Assembly (NCBI RefSeq): GCF_003171515.1
Contig: NC_089391.1
Coordinates: forward strand, 1,426,001 to 1,490,000
Direction: 5' to 3'
Source: Pyrenophora tritici-repentis
Lineage: Eukaryota; Ascomycota; Dothideomycetes; Pleosporales; Pleosporaceae
Length of the DNA stretch: 64,000 nt
Shown: positions 1-10,620 of the stretch, piece by piece
Position numbering within the stretch: the stretch's first letter is position 1
Layout of the letters: every line of letters starts with the position of its first letter
Made by a program: the position numbers and the translations under genes
The notes under the pieces: generated by a model
Seen by the model: only the letters and a program-made list of their open reading frames with translations
Databases searched by the model: none
What the model was told of the DNA's origin: nothing

Positions 1-285
1 AATCCCTCGGTGTCGGAGCAATTCCTTGACTGCTTTCCGGAGCCGCACGTCGACCGCACTTATGATATCTTGAGTCCAATCCTCGAAGGACTTTTGGAAC
101 TCCTGGAGGATGAAGAGGTCGAACTGTCCATCGTCTTCAACTTGGACGACCCAATCGAGGACGACAGTGTTCAGTTTGTCGGTGTTTATGACTGTGTCGG
201 TCGGGTCGAGTTCCGCGTTGACATACTCACTCTTGTGCATCTCGGAGTACCACGATCGGTACTTGACGCTCTTGTATGGTGCCAT
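1..285 (-). CDS. Copia gag-like protein, N-terminus only
   Basis: Minus-strand reading frame of 95 codons starting at ATG 285 (context GCACCATGG), with no stop before the window edge. The peptide begins MAPYKSVKYRSWYSEMHKSE and is rich in acidic and aromatic residues. It lies about 280 bases inside the 5' LTR (563-768), where Gag of a Copia element starts. I recognise no domain in so short a piece. The Gag assignment rests on position, not on motif. The plus-strand frames over this stretch are antisense shadows. Confidence 0.5.
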   Translation of the reverse strand, partial: MAPYKSVKYRSWYSEMHKSEYVNAELDPTDTVINTDKLNTVVLDWVVQVEDDGQFDLFILQEFQKSFEDWTQDIISAVDVRLRKAVKELLRHRGI

Positions 286-562
286 GGTGCTGAAGTCAGT
301 CGATTGTTTGCTGTTAGTTGCAGGCGTTGTCAGTTGTTTTTGTGCGTGGTTGACGCAGATCTTTTCGTTCAAGATCTCCTTCAGGACTGTCGGCGAAAGC
401 GCTACCTTGATAGGTAGTCTCTGCGGGCGGTGCTGTACTTCGCACTCCTTGCTACTGTGAGGTAGGAGGAGTCGCTTCTTGGCCAAGACTACACAGCAAA
501 AGAGCTGATGGGTCTCCTTGTCAGATATCTAGCCGATCTGTGGTGTAGCAACCACTGATCAG

Positions 563-768
563 TGTTGATACGGCTAAGGTATCGGAATCACCTTCGTTGC
601 AACGAGTTGAAATGATTGTGATTGTTCTTGTTGTTCTATGGAGGTGGAGGGAGGTCGGCAGTAAGGCAGCAGCTAGAGCTCGGACCACACGGCTTAGTCA
701 GCCGTGTAATCCAAGCTCGTGCATGCAGCAACCAGCTGCCTTATCTACCGCAGGTTCGATTCCCAACA
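563..768 (-). repeat. LTR of the truncated Copia element (206 bp)
   Basis: The minus-strand sequence begins TGTTGGGAATCGAACCTGCG and ends TATCAACA, so it has the TG...CA ends of an LTR. The plus strand at its outer end carries GGTTCGATTCC, a perfect match to the RNA polymerase III box B, preceded by a loosely box A-like stretch. The partner LTR lies outside the window. Confidence 0.65.
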
Positions 769-947
769 GTTGTCTTTCTCATCTTGGTTGACGCGACGCT
801 TATTTGGATTTTGCTTCAGGTAGCAGATAAATGCATCTTTAGTGATTTGGGTGAAGGTAGTAGTATAATTGTTCATGTTCCAAACTAAGTTTGCGTTGTC
901 TAATACGTTGATGATAGACATCGAAACAAAACTAGTTTCAGAATTCG

Positions 948-977
948 CTCGACTGGAGGCGTACGCCTCCAGTCGAG
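948..977. repeat. Perfect 30-bp palindrome upstream of a STAND-type gene
   Basis: Two 15-base arms, CTCGACTGGAGGCGT and its exact reverse complement, meet with no spacer. The dyad lies about 90 bases before the start codon at 1067. It could be an operator-like site, a hairpin in the 5' leader, or a mobile-element footprint; the sequence alone does not decide. Nothing else is visible between 769 and 1066. Confidence 0.85.
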
Positions 978-1969
978 ACAAACGAAGACCAAAGATGTGC
1001 TGCATGTTATGTTACCAACTTAGCATCATAGCGCCCATACCTTCGCCAAAAATAGTTTTGGTCGCTATGGCCGAGTTTGCAAGTGCAATTATAGGACTAG
1101 CTGCCGTGGGGATTCAGACAAGCAAGAGTCTGCATAGCTTGATCGAAACGTACAAGGATGCGCCAACTGAGATTTTAGCCCTGTCAGACGAAGTCACCGC
1201 CTTCCGAACGATGCTTTCGCAATTGAAAGAAGTGGATGAATTGGAAGAGTGGACATCGCAAGAGCGTGCCGACGCTAGGAATTGTTTGGACGCAATGTCA
1301 AAGAACGGAAAGCACGTTGCTCAAGAGATTGAGAAGTTAATCAGTAGCGTGCAGAAAGAGGGCCTGGAAATAGGCGGAAAGTCTCAAACAAACAAACTTC
1401 GGTGGTTACGTATAGCCAGAAAGGCAAAAAAACTGCAAGAATCACTAAGGGCTCAAAAAATCATTCTATGTAACTTAATTACAGTCAGAACGCTGTATGA
1501 CCCTCAATATCTAGAAGAAGATTCCCTCACTGACCATGCATAGGAAATGCAGCGCGAGGCATGGTCTTCAAGTAACCAGACTCAAGATACAGATAGATAC
1601 GATGATCAAAAATCAGCTGGCCTTAATGGAAAATCAGAACGAGTTGATGCAAAGACCTACCAACGCGGAGGGACTTCACGACAGCGTATCGATTCTCTTA
1701 TACGACACGGACCAGCAAACCGTCTCAAGCAAGTGGCCCACTACCGCGTCTCACAAAATCGCGTCCCCACTCTCACTTTCCTTGAAAACATCGCTTTCGT
1801 GTCATCGTCCACAACCAGATAATGAAAAAAATGCTCTACCTTTCCCTTTTTCAGAAGTACAACCGACAGCATCGTTGAGCTGTCTCAAAGACTGCAAATG
1901 CCAATGCCACTTTCGGTCTATCGTACGCTCTCCAAAGCTCCTTTCGAATTGCTTAGGAAACATGGTCCT

Positions 1970-2161
1970 TGTTGGAAGGTCTATAGCACTAGTGCTGAAA
2001 GGAAATAACGATAACTAGGAATGCATTCTGTTCGGTGATGGTGATTGATTTTCTACGAACATAGCTGCTACGAAGGTATACCTAAGCTCTGCGCAAGGTG
2101 GGCCGAAGTCGGGCCGAAGTGTCCAGCAGCCGACGTCTCTACCGATACTCACGATCCGACA
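1970..2161 (-). repeat. 3' LTR of the non-autonomous Copia element
   Basis: 192 bp with TG...CA ends. It matches 5135-5326 base for base and is preceded by target copy GTCCT at 1965-1969. On the element's strand a purine-rich stretch (plus-strand CTTTTCTTTCT near 2170) lies just before it, as expected for a polypurine tract. Confidence 0.93.
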
Positions 2162-2245
2162 CTGGAAGTCTTTTCTTTCTGGGTAGCTAGTAACTCTGCT
2201 TGTATCGGTAGTGACAGTATGTGTTGATGGTAACTGTGTGTAGCA

Positions 2246-2818
2246 TCAACCATCAAAGCTTGTCGGCCTCTGCACCCATCCCTCTACTCGGACTGTCAGC
2301 TTATTGCCGTCAATAAAGCGTTCAAGAGCGCGGTTTGGCGATGCCTTGGTGAAGGCGTCTGCAGGATTGTCTTCACCATTGATCCAGCGGATCTCCGTGA
2401 TCTCGCGACGCTCATATGATTGGCGCAGCGCCATGATGTCGATCATGAGACGCTTTTCCTTCGTCGTCCCAAGCTTTACTAGGCACTCGTACAAGGAGTA
2501 CGAGTCTGTACAGATAACCAAGGGAATTGCAGGTAGTCTAAGTCGTTCTGTAACTATCCTCAGCGTGGTTGCAACTGCAATGCCTATGTCAAAGCCGTTG
2601 ACCATGCCGTAGATCTCTGAGGCCAGTACGCTCCGTGTGATGCGCTTGCATTTTGTAGAGCTGTAGTGGATCACGTTGCCCTGTATTGTGAAGGTGTTGA
2701 CGTCAATAGACTCGTTGACGAGCATAAGGACAAAGCCTAGCTGTGAGCTGATGGCGCGTCTTGGCGGTATACGTCGTCGCCAGAGATGTGGTGCAAGAAC
2801 GCCTGATCTGCAAGGCAT
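2246..2818 (-). pseudogene. Copia Pol remnant: RNase H C-terminus
   Basis: The minus frame carries a typical Copia RNase H tail: a SQLGFVLML strand, SSTKCKRITRSVLASEIYG with the conserved Ser/Glu region, VICTDSYSLYECL with the catalytic Asp, and RWINGEDNPADAFTK near the end. It overlaps the end of the gag frame in another frame, and there is no start codon of its own that makes sense. The junction at about 2780 therefore looks like the scar of a large internal deletion fusing gag sequence to the end of pol. Confidence 0.8.
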
Positions 2819-4805
2819 TGCTCCGTGAAAAACTGCTGTTCAAGGTATGCTTCCGCGACGTCGTCATCGTCGTCATCCTCGCAGTCTTCCTCCTCTCTCC
2901 AGCCTCTCTGATTGTACTGGCTAGTGTGCTCGATCCCTTCGTATTCTGCAAGATGTACGGAGAAGTCCTTGGGGGGCTGTGTACCTGTAAAGTATAGCGT
3001 AGAGAAGAACTGTGTACGGGCAGCCTTGCGCTCTTCGTCTGTGTGGTTGGTAGGCCAGCATCCTTCCTTCTGGCAAACAAAGCATTTCTTCCTCCAGCGA
3101 GGCTTAAATCCTCGTCCGTTGTCGTCGCGCTGCTCGCCTCCTCGATATGCTCCTCTAGATCCGCCTCTGAATCCTCCTCCACCTCGAGATCTACCTCGGA
3201 TTCTTCCATTGCCGTTGTATCGGCGATCTAAGTAGTATTGGTCCTCTGTGACCATCTGGGTAGTGTGTTGCCGTGCAAGGTGTGTCTCAACTGCAGAACG
3301 TAGGTCTGAGAAGAGTCCTTCACAGATTGTGGCTGGTTTGAACAGTGCCATCTCAAGCTCTGGTACTCCTCGGCAGGCATTGATGACAGTGGTACGTAGG
3401 GCATCCTCGCCCTCAAAGTTCTTGCCAAGGGCACGCTGGCATAGCTGCAGCTTGTCAAGCAGGATCTGCAGAACCTCGTGTAGTCCCTTGTCGGGGTTCT
3501 CTGTGCGGGTGCGAGCGAAGGTTGTAGTCGTCCAGTCTGTGTAGTAGTGCTGGTGATGGACGTCATGGTCGAAGTGGTTTTTGATTGCCATGTACGCATC
3601 AGCAAAGCTGTCATCTCTCTCTACAACCTGTATGTAGAATGTCTCTGCACGTCCGGTAAGGATACGGGGAAACACTGCGTGAAACTGCTCTTCTTGGATA
3701 TCTACCTGCCAGCAGATGCTGAAGAAGATCTTGATCTTATCGTCTAGGAGATCGTACGCATTCCCTGTATACTTGTTGCTATTGTCCCATAGCTTAGAGA
3801 ACTGCGTGATCGTATTAGCGTCGAGTCGATCGTTGCGGGACCATCGCGGCGGTAGCGTCTTGTACGGGTCGTATGGTAGTTCGGGTGGTCTGTTAGGGAC
3901 GCGGTTCGTTGGCTGTTGCGGAAATGGCGTGACTTCGCGATATGCAGTCGCTGGCGGCCGTGTCTGTAGTTGCGCACGCCCTTGTTGCGGCTGCGCGGCC
4001 TGCTCCCACAGTTGTCGATGCTGAGGCCCTTCCAGCGTACCGCTCATGTGTAGCGGCTGTTGTGGCTCTATTGTTTGGGAACGGCTCTGGACGCCTTGTC
4101 TCACTCTATACTGCTCTTGTTGCTCGCCCTGCGACGGTCGTTGTAATTGCGACGGCTGTGGTACTTGCGGTGGCTGTTGTAATTGCGGCGGTTGTTGTAA
4201 TTGCGGCGGTTGTTGTACTTGCGGTGGTTGTTGTACAGCTGGATAGACTGTGTGCTGAGTGTCCTGTTGGCGTTTATTGCTCTGCTGGCGCTGGTACGCT
4301 TCGGACTGTTGGTCGAATTTCATGGCTCGAAACTCTGCTGGTTCCCATTCAAGAGTATTCTCTATACCTAGAATGTTGTAGAGAGAGTCCGCCACCCTGG
4401 CGTGATTGTTGCCAGTGTATACTCCCGGTGTCGTAGCACACTCTTAAGAGACCTTAGTGTACCACGCTCAACCTTGCTAAATAGCTCCTTCGTCCATCCT
4501 TCAAAGTCCCATTTGTAGTCAATGAAGAGGTCATCGTCCCAGGCCATTGACACATTGTAGTCGTGGATAGCTTTAGCGACCCACGTTGTTGCGTGTGTCT
4601 CATTTGCGTCCGCCGGTGCGGGTACACCCCAGAGAGCTGTATTGATGACCTTGAGTGCAACTGTGTATGGACAGTTTTCCATAAGTTGTTCCGCGGTAAA
4701 TTTGGCCCATGGTGAGTCTGAGAGGTGTTCTGATTGCTCATTCTGTAGTTGATTCTGAGCTTCAGCAGAGTCTGCAGAGCTTATTTCGCTTTGGTTATCC
4801 GCCAT
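2737..4805 (-). pseudogene. Copia Gag with zinc-knuckle motif, frame broken once
   Basis: Two overlapping minus-strand frames make one Gag. The first starts at ATG 4805 (MADNQSEISSADSAEAQNQL) and ends at 4368. The second is open from 4395 to 2737. The shift lies at a G run (plus-strand CCC near 4397), where one missing base explains it. The second part has a Gln/Pro-rich linker with imperfect PPQLQQ repeats, the Gag core, an Arg/Gly-rich stretch, and a C-x2-C-x4-C-x4-H motif (CFVCQKEGCWPTNH). The end is acidic and runs into the deletion junction with RNase H. Confidence 0.75.
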
Positions 4806-5134
4806 CTTGCTAGCGGGTGTTGACGCGTTGTCGGTGTTGTTGTCTCGCTGGTTGGTCGTGCCAGCGCTTGTTGTTGTACGTGATCGGATCGTCCGGAGAC
4901 GCTCGTACGGTTGAGTTGTATTGCGTTGCTGACGCGCTCTGTGTTCGCGGATTAAGCTAAACCAGCAGCTGTAGAGGGAGGTTAAGAGTGCTTCGTGTTA
5001 TCTCTGCCTCGCTCTGTTCTTAGCACAGAATCTTCTCCCGGGAGTATAACGTCGTGCGTCAGGGAGTTCGTCGAAGATGCGGTCTGTCTCTTCTACCTTG
5101 CTGTCTGTGATCGCCTTAAGCAATCACTGATCAG

Positions 5135-5326
5135 TGTTGGAAGGTCTATAGCACTAGTGCTGAAAGGAAATAACGATAACTAGGAATGCATTCTGTTCGG
5201 TGATGGTGATTGATTTTCTACGAACATAGCTGCTACGAAGGTATACCTAAGCTCTGCGCAAGGTGGGCCGAAGTCGGGCCGAAGTGTCCAGCAGCCGACG
5301 TCTCTACCGATACTCACGATCCGACA
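5135..5326 (-). repeat. 5' LTR of the non-autonomous Copia element
   Basis: 192 bp, identical to 1970-2161 and followed by target copy GTCCT at 5327-5331. The inner edge carries the palindromic CACTGATCAGTG (5125-5136), the presumed primer-binding region, shared with the other Copia element at 553-564. Confidence 0.93.
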
Positions 5327-7032
5327 GTCCTTGGATTTTCTAATTTCCCATGGGCCATTTCACCGTTGTCACAATGCGACGAGCAGACGTGCCGACGCAT
5401 GCGATCGCCCAAAACTGAAATCAAATACTTCCTACCATCTTGGTTCAGCCATGCTGTAGCGAACTTTCAACTCGACCTCGCCGTTCGGTGTCTTCCGGTG
5501 AATATATCCATACGGACTCTCAATACTATTTCGTACGATTCTCCGATATTAGTTTGCACTCAAGAAGGAGATCTTGAAGGCATTATGAAGCTTTTGCAGT
5601 CAGGCTCTGCATCTCTCTACGATATGGACCCATATGGGCTTGGACTGTTATATGTAAGCATATGTTCCATTCGCTTCATATGTAACTTACATCCATTAGT
5701 ACGCATCTTACTATTGCTGGAGAAGTTCAGGGAAAGAAGTCGCAATGAGAACATGCCAATTTCTGCTCGATATAGGCGCCGACATGGATTTGCAAGATGA
5801 GAAAGGATGGTACGTGATTTATAAATCATCAAGTAGCTCCACCTGACTTCATACTCAGCACTCCATTGGATACTCTGATAGGCGACACATTGATCTCTTT
5901 GTCTATGAGAGAACATGGACCACGTATGCCAAATTCATCTGACTTCGAGCACATAACCAAACTGTTCGGGAGGTCCAGTTTCGATATTGTTGCGGATTAC
6001 ATAAAAGTTTCAAACTTTGCAACCATCCACAAAGTCCTTCTAGGCATTCAAGAAGATTACGAAACCTTGCTCGACTACCTCGAACACCCCAAGTCATCCT
6101 CGCCTTCGATAAGTACCATCGATATCCAAGATTCAACAGGCAGATCGGCTCTTGCATGGGCCGTCGAGTATGGATGGGTCGTTGCAACAAAAGCCTTGCT
6201 ACAACACGGAGCAAATCCTAATCAATTGGTGCAAAGCTCCAACACTGCGTCCCCTCTGTTGCACTTGGCCATAGCAATGCCTGTGTCGTCAAACACAGAC
6301 AATGGAAGCTTAGGCGTTGTCAAAGAGTTGCTTAAAGCTGGTGCCGATATCAACGCTGTGGACCACGAGAATTGGACACCTCTTCACGTCGCAGCATCAT
6401 GGAACAACTATGACATCATACAAGAACTAGTCACCTTTGGAGGTGAGATATTAGAATGGGATTTGGTAACAAACGACAACCAGTCCGCCATGGATCTCTC
6501 GCTCAACTCAGGGATAAACCACCAGGTTCAAAGCATCCTGAAGAATCGTAATCGCGTTAGTGAACATATCTATGGTAGAGGCCACAGAGATAAGGATGAA
6601 GATTTTGAAAGTAAAGAGGAGCAATTTTTTGATTCAGAAGAGACTTGGTGCTGTGTCTAGGGCTAGTCATTCCAGTTCGCCCTTCCTGTATCATACCAAC
6701 GTACCCAAACGTCCGAATGCCAGACTTGTCAACAATCAAGCGGCTTGCAAGCGCTTGATTGATAGCTTGATAACTAACAATCCCATCAAGTCAAGCTCGC
6801 TTATAATTAATCTTTAAGCAATCCAAGCTAAGGAGGGTCAGCTTAATTGTTCAGCTTGATGGGCTTAATTAAGGTGGCGCGTGAGGCTGCTCGTTTTGCA
6901 GCAGGAGCGATTTCACGATAGGGTTTTGGTGTTGTAGTCGTCGTAGTGCTAGTACGTAATTAGCCTAACTTCTACAACCTACTATCGCGTCACTTTTTTT
7001 GCTTCCGTCGCCCTTATCATATTTCCACCGCC

Positions 7033-9538
7033 ATGCCTCCTACGAAACGCGCCTTTGATGACCTTACTCGCCCGAAAAAACGCGTTAAATCGTTCACCGC
7101 CCGCGGCACTGTCAGCCAGCCTATAGCCGTTGATAGTCAGCTATCGCCATCGCCGTCGCGTCTGTCGTCTCGCAGAGCTCTCGTAGAGGCGTCCCAGGCT
7201 TCAACTTTTAAGTCGCAACTATGCGAGTCGCGGCCTGAAGACGCTATCGTCGCGCCTACCGAGGGCAGCGAGAGGGTAACAGCAGCCTCGTCAGTAGCAG
7301 CCCTAGACAATGAGACCTTGCAAGAGGCTCTGGACGCAAGCCTTATAGGCGACTTTAAGGGAATTAATTAGGGGCGTTTACGCATGTATATAAAGCCGTT
7401 CTCATTACAGAAGTCGCGCAAGAGCTAGATCTATTGCTATGGCTACCGCGTTGCGCTGCTAAAGGACCTAAGTAAGCTATACTTCGTGTGCCGTTACTGC
7501 TACGAGCATAAGTACACAGATACTAGCGTCGGGATATATAAGACGAAGCTCTTAACGTCGTTAGCGCAGCGACACTTAGAGCTGCCTAAGCGCGGCTATA
7601 GCTACAGCAAGTCGGCTGTCGCTGCAAAACCTACCTAGCTATAACGTCTGCTTAAGGACGGCAACAACAGCGTATCGCAGAAGGTCGCTAACGAGCTCGC
7701 TAGCTTTAATACCTAGCGCTTCTAGCTAGCAGCTGTTAGCTAGCTTATTAAGAATAATCACCCTCTCTCTAAGTTTGAAACACCAGCTTTTTAACGCCTC
7801 CTTAAAGCTGCTAACCTACTAGCAGAACGAGCGCTCTAGACGTCTTATATAAGCGTCTCCCAGTACGTTGCGCGCTTGTATAAGCACCTAAAGCCGCGCG
7901 TTATCTTGCAACTGTCGCAGGCGCTCAGCAAAGTACACCTTAGCTTTAATAGATAGACGACAAAGGGCGGTAAGCGTAGCTTTCTAGGCGTCGTTGCGCA
8001 CTTTGTCGACAGCAGAGGCGACCTACAGGACTTGCCTATAGCGCTGCCCCAGCGGACAGGCGCTCACAGTAGTAAGAGGATAGCTAAGGTTATTATAAAA
8101 ACGCTGCAGGACTTTAAGATCACGTCGCAGTTAATTAGCTACTTCGTGCTTAATAACGCTACTAACAACGACATTACTATTACAATATTAGCTTAAGAGT
8201 ACAGTTTTAATACTACCTACCGGCGCCTCCGCTGCGGACCTCACACGCTTAACCTCATCGGCTAGACGATCGTAAGATCCTCGAGCCCGTTAAACCCGTC
8301 GTCACGCGGTAGAACTCGTACTACTTATGCTTTGAGCGTGCCGTAAAGCTACAGTTAGCAGTCAACGCCTACGCTACTCACTATATACAGCGGGTGCAAA
8401 GGGAGGACATATTTGCGCAAAGTCGCGGCAATAAGCTGCTAGTTGCGCAGCCGTGGATGCGATCAGACTGTCTTACAGGTACTAATTAGGCAGTAATTAC
8501 AGAGTATATGGATATCTTGAAACCGCTCAAGACTGCTACAAAGCGCCTTAAAGGGCGTGGCAAAAGCGGCAGCTTTAGGGCTATTGCTGAGATAATTCCA
8601 ATATTCGAATACCTCCTTACCTACTACGAGCAGCGCGTCAACGCGTACGAGGCGGTTAACTACAACGAGCACGATAAGTCGCCTAAGGATTACATTGCAA
8701 TTAACTTGCGCGCAGCTTAGTAGAAGGCCGATGACTACTACTCTAAGCTAGACAACTCGCCCGCGTACTACGCTGCTACAATACTCTATCCGATGTACAA
8801 GTACTACTGCGATAAGGCGTGGGCTAGGAAGTTCGACTGGCTCGAGGCTAGCAACGCTAGCTTTTAGGCGCTCTGGGCGCAGTACAACACCTTACCGCAC
8901 GCGGTAAGGCTGTTAGCAGTGATCCTAAGCGATATAGACGACGCAATCGATAGTATACTTAATCCTAGTACTGCCAGCAGCCTTACCGCTGACGAGGATA
9001 AGTTTAAGAGGTAGAAGCGCAGCGAGCCGGTAGCTAAGAGTAGACTCCGCAACAATCAATTCAATCCGGTCACTCTCCTAGACCCACTTACCTATCTAGG
9101 TAGGGCTTAAACTCCTATAGGTAACTACTAGGCTTAAAGCGGTAATCAATCAATCCAATCTGAACCTTCTAGGACCCACTTAATTGATTGTTGCGGACTG
9201 TGGCTAAGAGAGGTACAGAACACGCAGATAACCCTATTAAGTACTAGGTGAGCATGCGCGATTGCTACCCTAGCCTTGGTAAGCTTGCGCTTGACGTACT
9301 CTCTATCCCAGCGTCAAGCTGTGAGTGTGAGCGCCTGTTTAGTGAGCTGGGCGACCTCTTAGAGCCGCGACGACGACCTCTAGGACCTCAACTTCTAGCG
9401 GCAATACAGTGCGTACGACGGTGGCAAAGAGCTGGCCTCGGAGGCGACGACGAGGTAGTAGAGGAGGAGGCAGCAGACGACGACAATATGGAGCTTTTGT
9501 GCGGGCTGGCGACTTGGGACGACGAAACTCAACACTAA
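7033..9538 (+). pseudogene. hAT transposase relic with RIP-like stop codons
   Basis: The start at 7033 (MPPTKRAFDDLTRPKKRVKS) opens a basic N-terminus that stops at 7371. Beyond it a recognisable transposase continues with many in-frame TAG/TAA codons. Examples are LTSLAQRHLELPKRG near 7550, TTKGGKRSFLGVVAHFVDS near 7950, and a C-terminal dimerisation domain at 9248-9538 (YPSLGKLALDVLSIPASSCE, then CERLFSELGD). Where the family has Trp or Gln (before TTKGG, for instance), the sequence reads TAG. That is what TGG-to-TAG and CAG-to-TAG changes of repeat-induced point mutation produce. The MITE at 9041 interrupts the frame again. It cannot encode an active transposase. Confidence 0.85.
9041..9202 (+). 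mobile_element. hAT-type MITE, copy 1
   Basis: 162-bp element without coding capacity. Target duplication GCTAAGAG (8 bp) at 9033-9040 and 9203-9210. Terminal inverted repeats share CCGCAACAATCAATT and differ at a few outermost bases (TAGACT versus CACAGT). It is inserted in the hAT transposase relic. Base by base it is the exact reverse complement of 32152-32313. Confidence 0.93.
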
Positions 9539-9776
9539 GGCTAGCGCTAGTACAGGTTATCAAGCCGATCAATCAAGCCTCAATCAAGCCTCAATCAAGC
9601 TCACAATCTCAGCTTGTTAGCCCTAACAATCCAAGCTGACGCTCTCAAAAAATGAGCAATCCAATCTGACGCCTCAGCTTCGATTGGCTTGATTGTTGAC
9701 AACTATGCCGAATGCGCACTAGATACCAGAATCTAATAGAATATTCATCGGTTACAGTGCGCCAACATAGTTCCAG

Positions 9777-10620
9777 TTATGTTGGAGCCAAAGCCAACAG
9801 ACTGAAATTCGTATTCTGTCCCTGCTCCCTCTCAATGAACTCCTTGATTACTTTCCGTCCACCATCTGAAAGCACATCTTCGTCTGGCTCCAAGGGACCC
9901 CTATCTTTTGGACCTTTTCGATCACCGTCAAGCTCATAGAGATGTCCATTTTCATTGGACTTGACGAAGCAAACATAGTGGAAATCGACTTCGTCTTCGG
10001 CATTTGCAGGCACTTGTGAAGACCCTTGTGTAGCAACTTCCCTGTAAGCTGATTCGAGTTCCGTATCATTTTCAAGAACATTTGCTCGATCGAAAGGTCC
10101 CAGAGGTTCGCACTTCTCGAGGAGATGGTGCAGGTGTGAGCCTTGAACTAAAGTAGCAGCCTATTTGTCAGTACTTGTTATGTTTTGCAAAGTGATAACA
10201 AGGTACGAAATACCAGATTCGCCATATTAAATCTCATAAATCATCTCTTTGCAGTGGTTGTATTTGCTTACCGGCAAAGTCTCTCGCATCTCCATTGCTC
10301 ACTGCATGCAAAATGCCGTAAAGCCCACAGGCATTGTTTATAGTCTGCTTGTACCAGATGACCTCCTCTTGCAACCCGCTCTTCGCATAATCTTCCATCG
10401 TTTCTTCCTCATCCTTCTTGTGTTTCTCGTATGTAGTGGTTGTTGGGAAAACGAGCACTAGAGCAAGAGCCGGTCGAGGGATGAAAGCAAGAAGTTCCGG
10501 ATCGTCGATCGATAAGACATCGTGAAAACTGAAGGCTTTCGAGAATCCGAGCCGATGTAAGAGCTCGGTAAAAAGCTCAGGATTGGATTCAAGTGGTAGG
10601 AAGTGTTTCTTGTAGAACAT
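9777..10620 (-). CDS. Ubiquitin carboxyl-terminal hydrolase, UCH family (peptidase C12)
   Basis: Two exons, 10620-10272 and 10147-9777, joined over a 124-nt intron (GTAAGC ... TACTGAC ... TTTAG), give 239 aa, the usual size of UCH-L3/Yuh1 proteins. The catalytic set is complete: oxyanion Gln92, nucleophile Cys98 (NNACGLYGILHA), His173 (DEVDFHYVCFV) and Asp190 (HLYELDGD). The crossover loop over the active site is around residues 145-165. The enzyme releases small adducts from ubiquitin or NEDD8 C-termini in cytosol and nucleus. ATG 10620 was chosen because the frame further upstream offers only TTG. The gene survives between a hAT element and a Gypsy element with no lesion. Confidence 0.9.

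Larger units (their letters stand above)
1..768 (-). mobile_element. Copia-type LTR retrotransposon, cut by window start
   Basis: The right-hand part of an element lying in minus orientation. An LTR occupies 563-768, and the internal region runs off the left window edge. A minus-strand reading frame starts at 285 with a good start context and stays open to base 1. The junction of LTR and internal region (CACTGATCAGTG, 553-564) is the same as in the complete Copia element at 1970-5326, although the two LTRs are unrelated. This places it in the same broad group. The other LTR and any target duplication are outside the window, so completeness cannot be judged. Confidence 0.75.
1970..5326 (-). 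mobile_element. Non-autonomous Copia retrotransposon inserted in a host exon
   Basis: Complete element of 3357 bp in minus orientation. Two 192-bp LTRs, identical as far as I can read (1970-2161 and 5135-5326), are flanked by the 5-bp duplication GTCCT (1965-1969 and 5327-5331). It encodes a Gag with a zinc-knuckle motif and then only the terminal RNase H part of Pol. Protease, integrase and reverse transcriptase are missing, so an internal deletion of Pol is inferred and movement must have been helped in trans. Identical LTRs and the clean duplication indicate a recent insertion. Confidence 0.92.
1067..6660 (+). pseudogene. STAND-type ankyrin repeat protein gene split by a Copia insertion
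   Basis: Host gene with exons 1067-1494, 1544-1969 continuing at 5332-5653, 5700-5809 and 5859-6660. All three introns have GT-AG ends and are 46-49 nt. The start at 1067 opens an alpha-helical module resembling the fungal STAND N-terminal (PigL_N-like) domain. It is followed by a CKCQCH cysteine motif, a second Cys motif (CDEQTC), and four or so ankyrin repeats towards the end, such as GADINAVDHENWTPLHVAA. The Copia element at 1970-5326 interrupts exon 2. Conceptually removing it with one GTCCT copy gives 696 codons in a single frame, so the gene carries no other lesion. In fungi such proteins are linked to self/non-self recognition, but no NACHT domain is visible here and the function is unknown. 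As it stands the product would be truncated within the LTR, near 2018. Confidence 0.8.
6721..9707 (+). mobile_element. hAT DNA transposon, degraded, with nested MITE
   Basis: Element of 2987 bp bounded by the 8-bp duplication CCGAATGC (6713-6720 and 9708-9715). Its 21-bp terminal inverted repeats start CAGACTTGTCAACAATC on the left and CATAGTTGTCAACAATC on the right (reverse complement), with two mismatches. The 8-bp duplication, CA...TG ends and hAT dimerisation domain all fit the hAT superfamily. It lies 52 bases after the disrupted ankyrin gene and 69 bases before the stop of the UCH gene. A 162-bp MITE is inserted at 9041-9202, so the original length was about 2.8 kb. Confidence 0.92.

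Noticed and set aside
3942..4436. Plus-strand frames rich in Val/Ala or Cys/Gly over the Copia gag
   Set aside because: They are the antisense of the Gln/Pro repeat of Gag.
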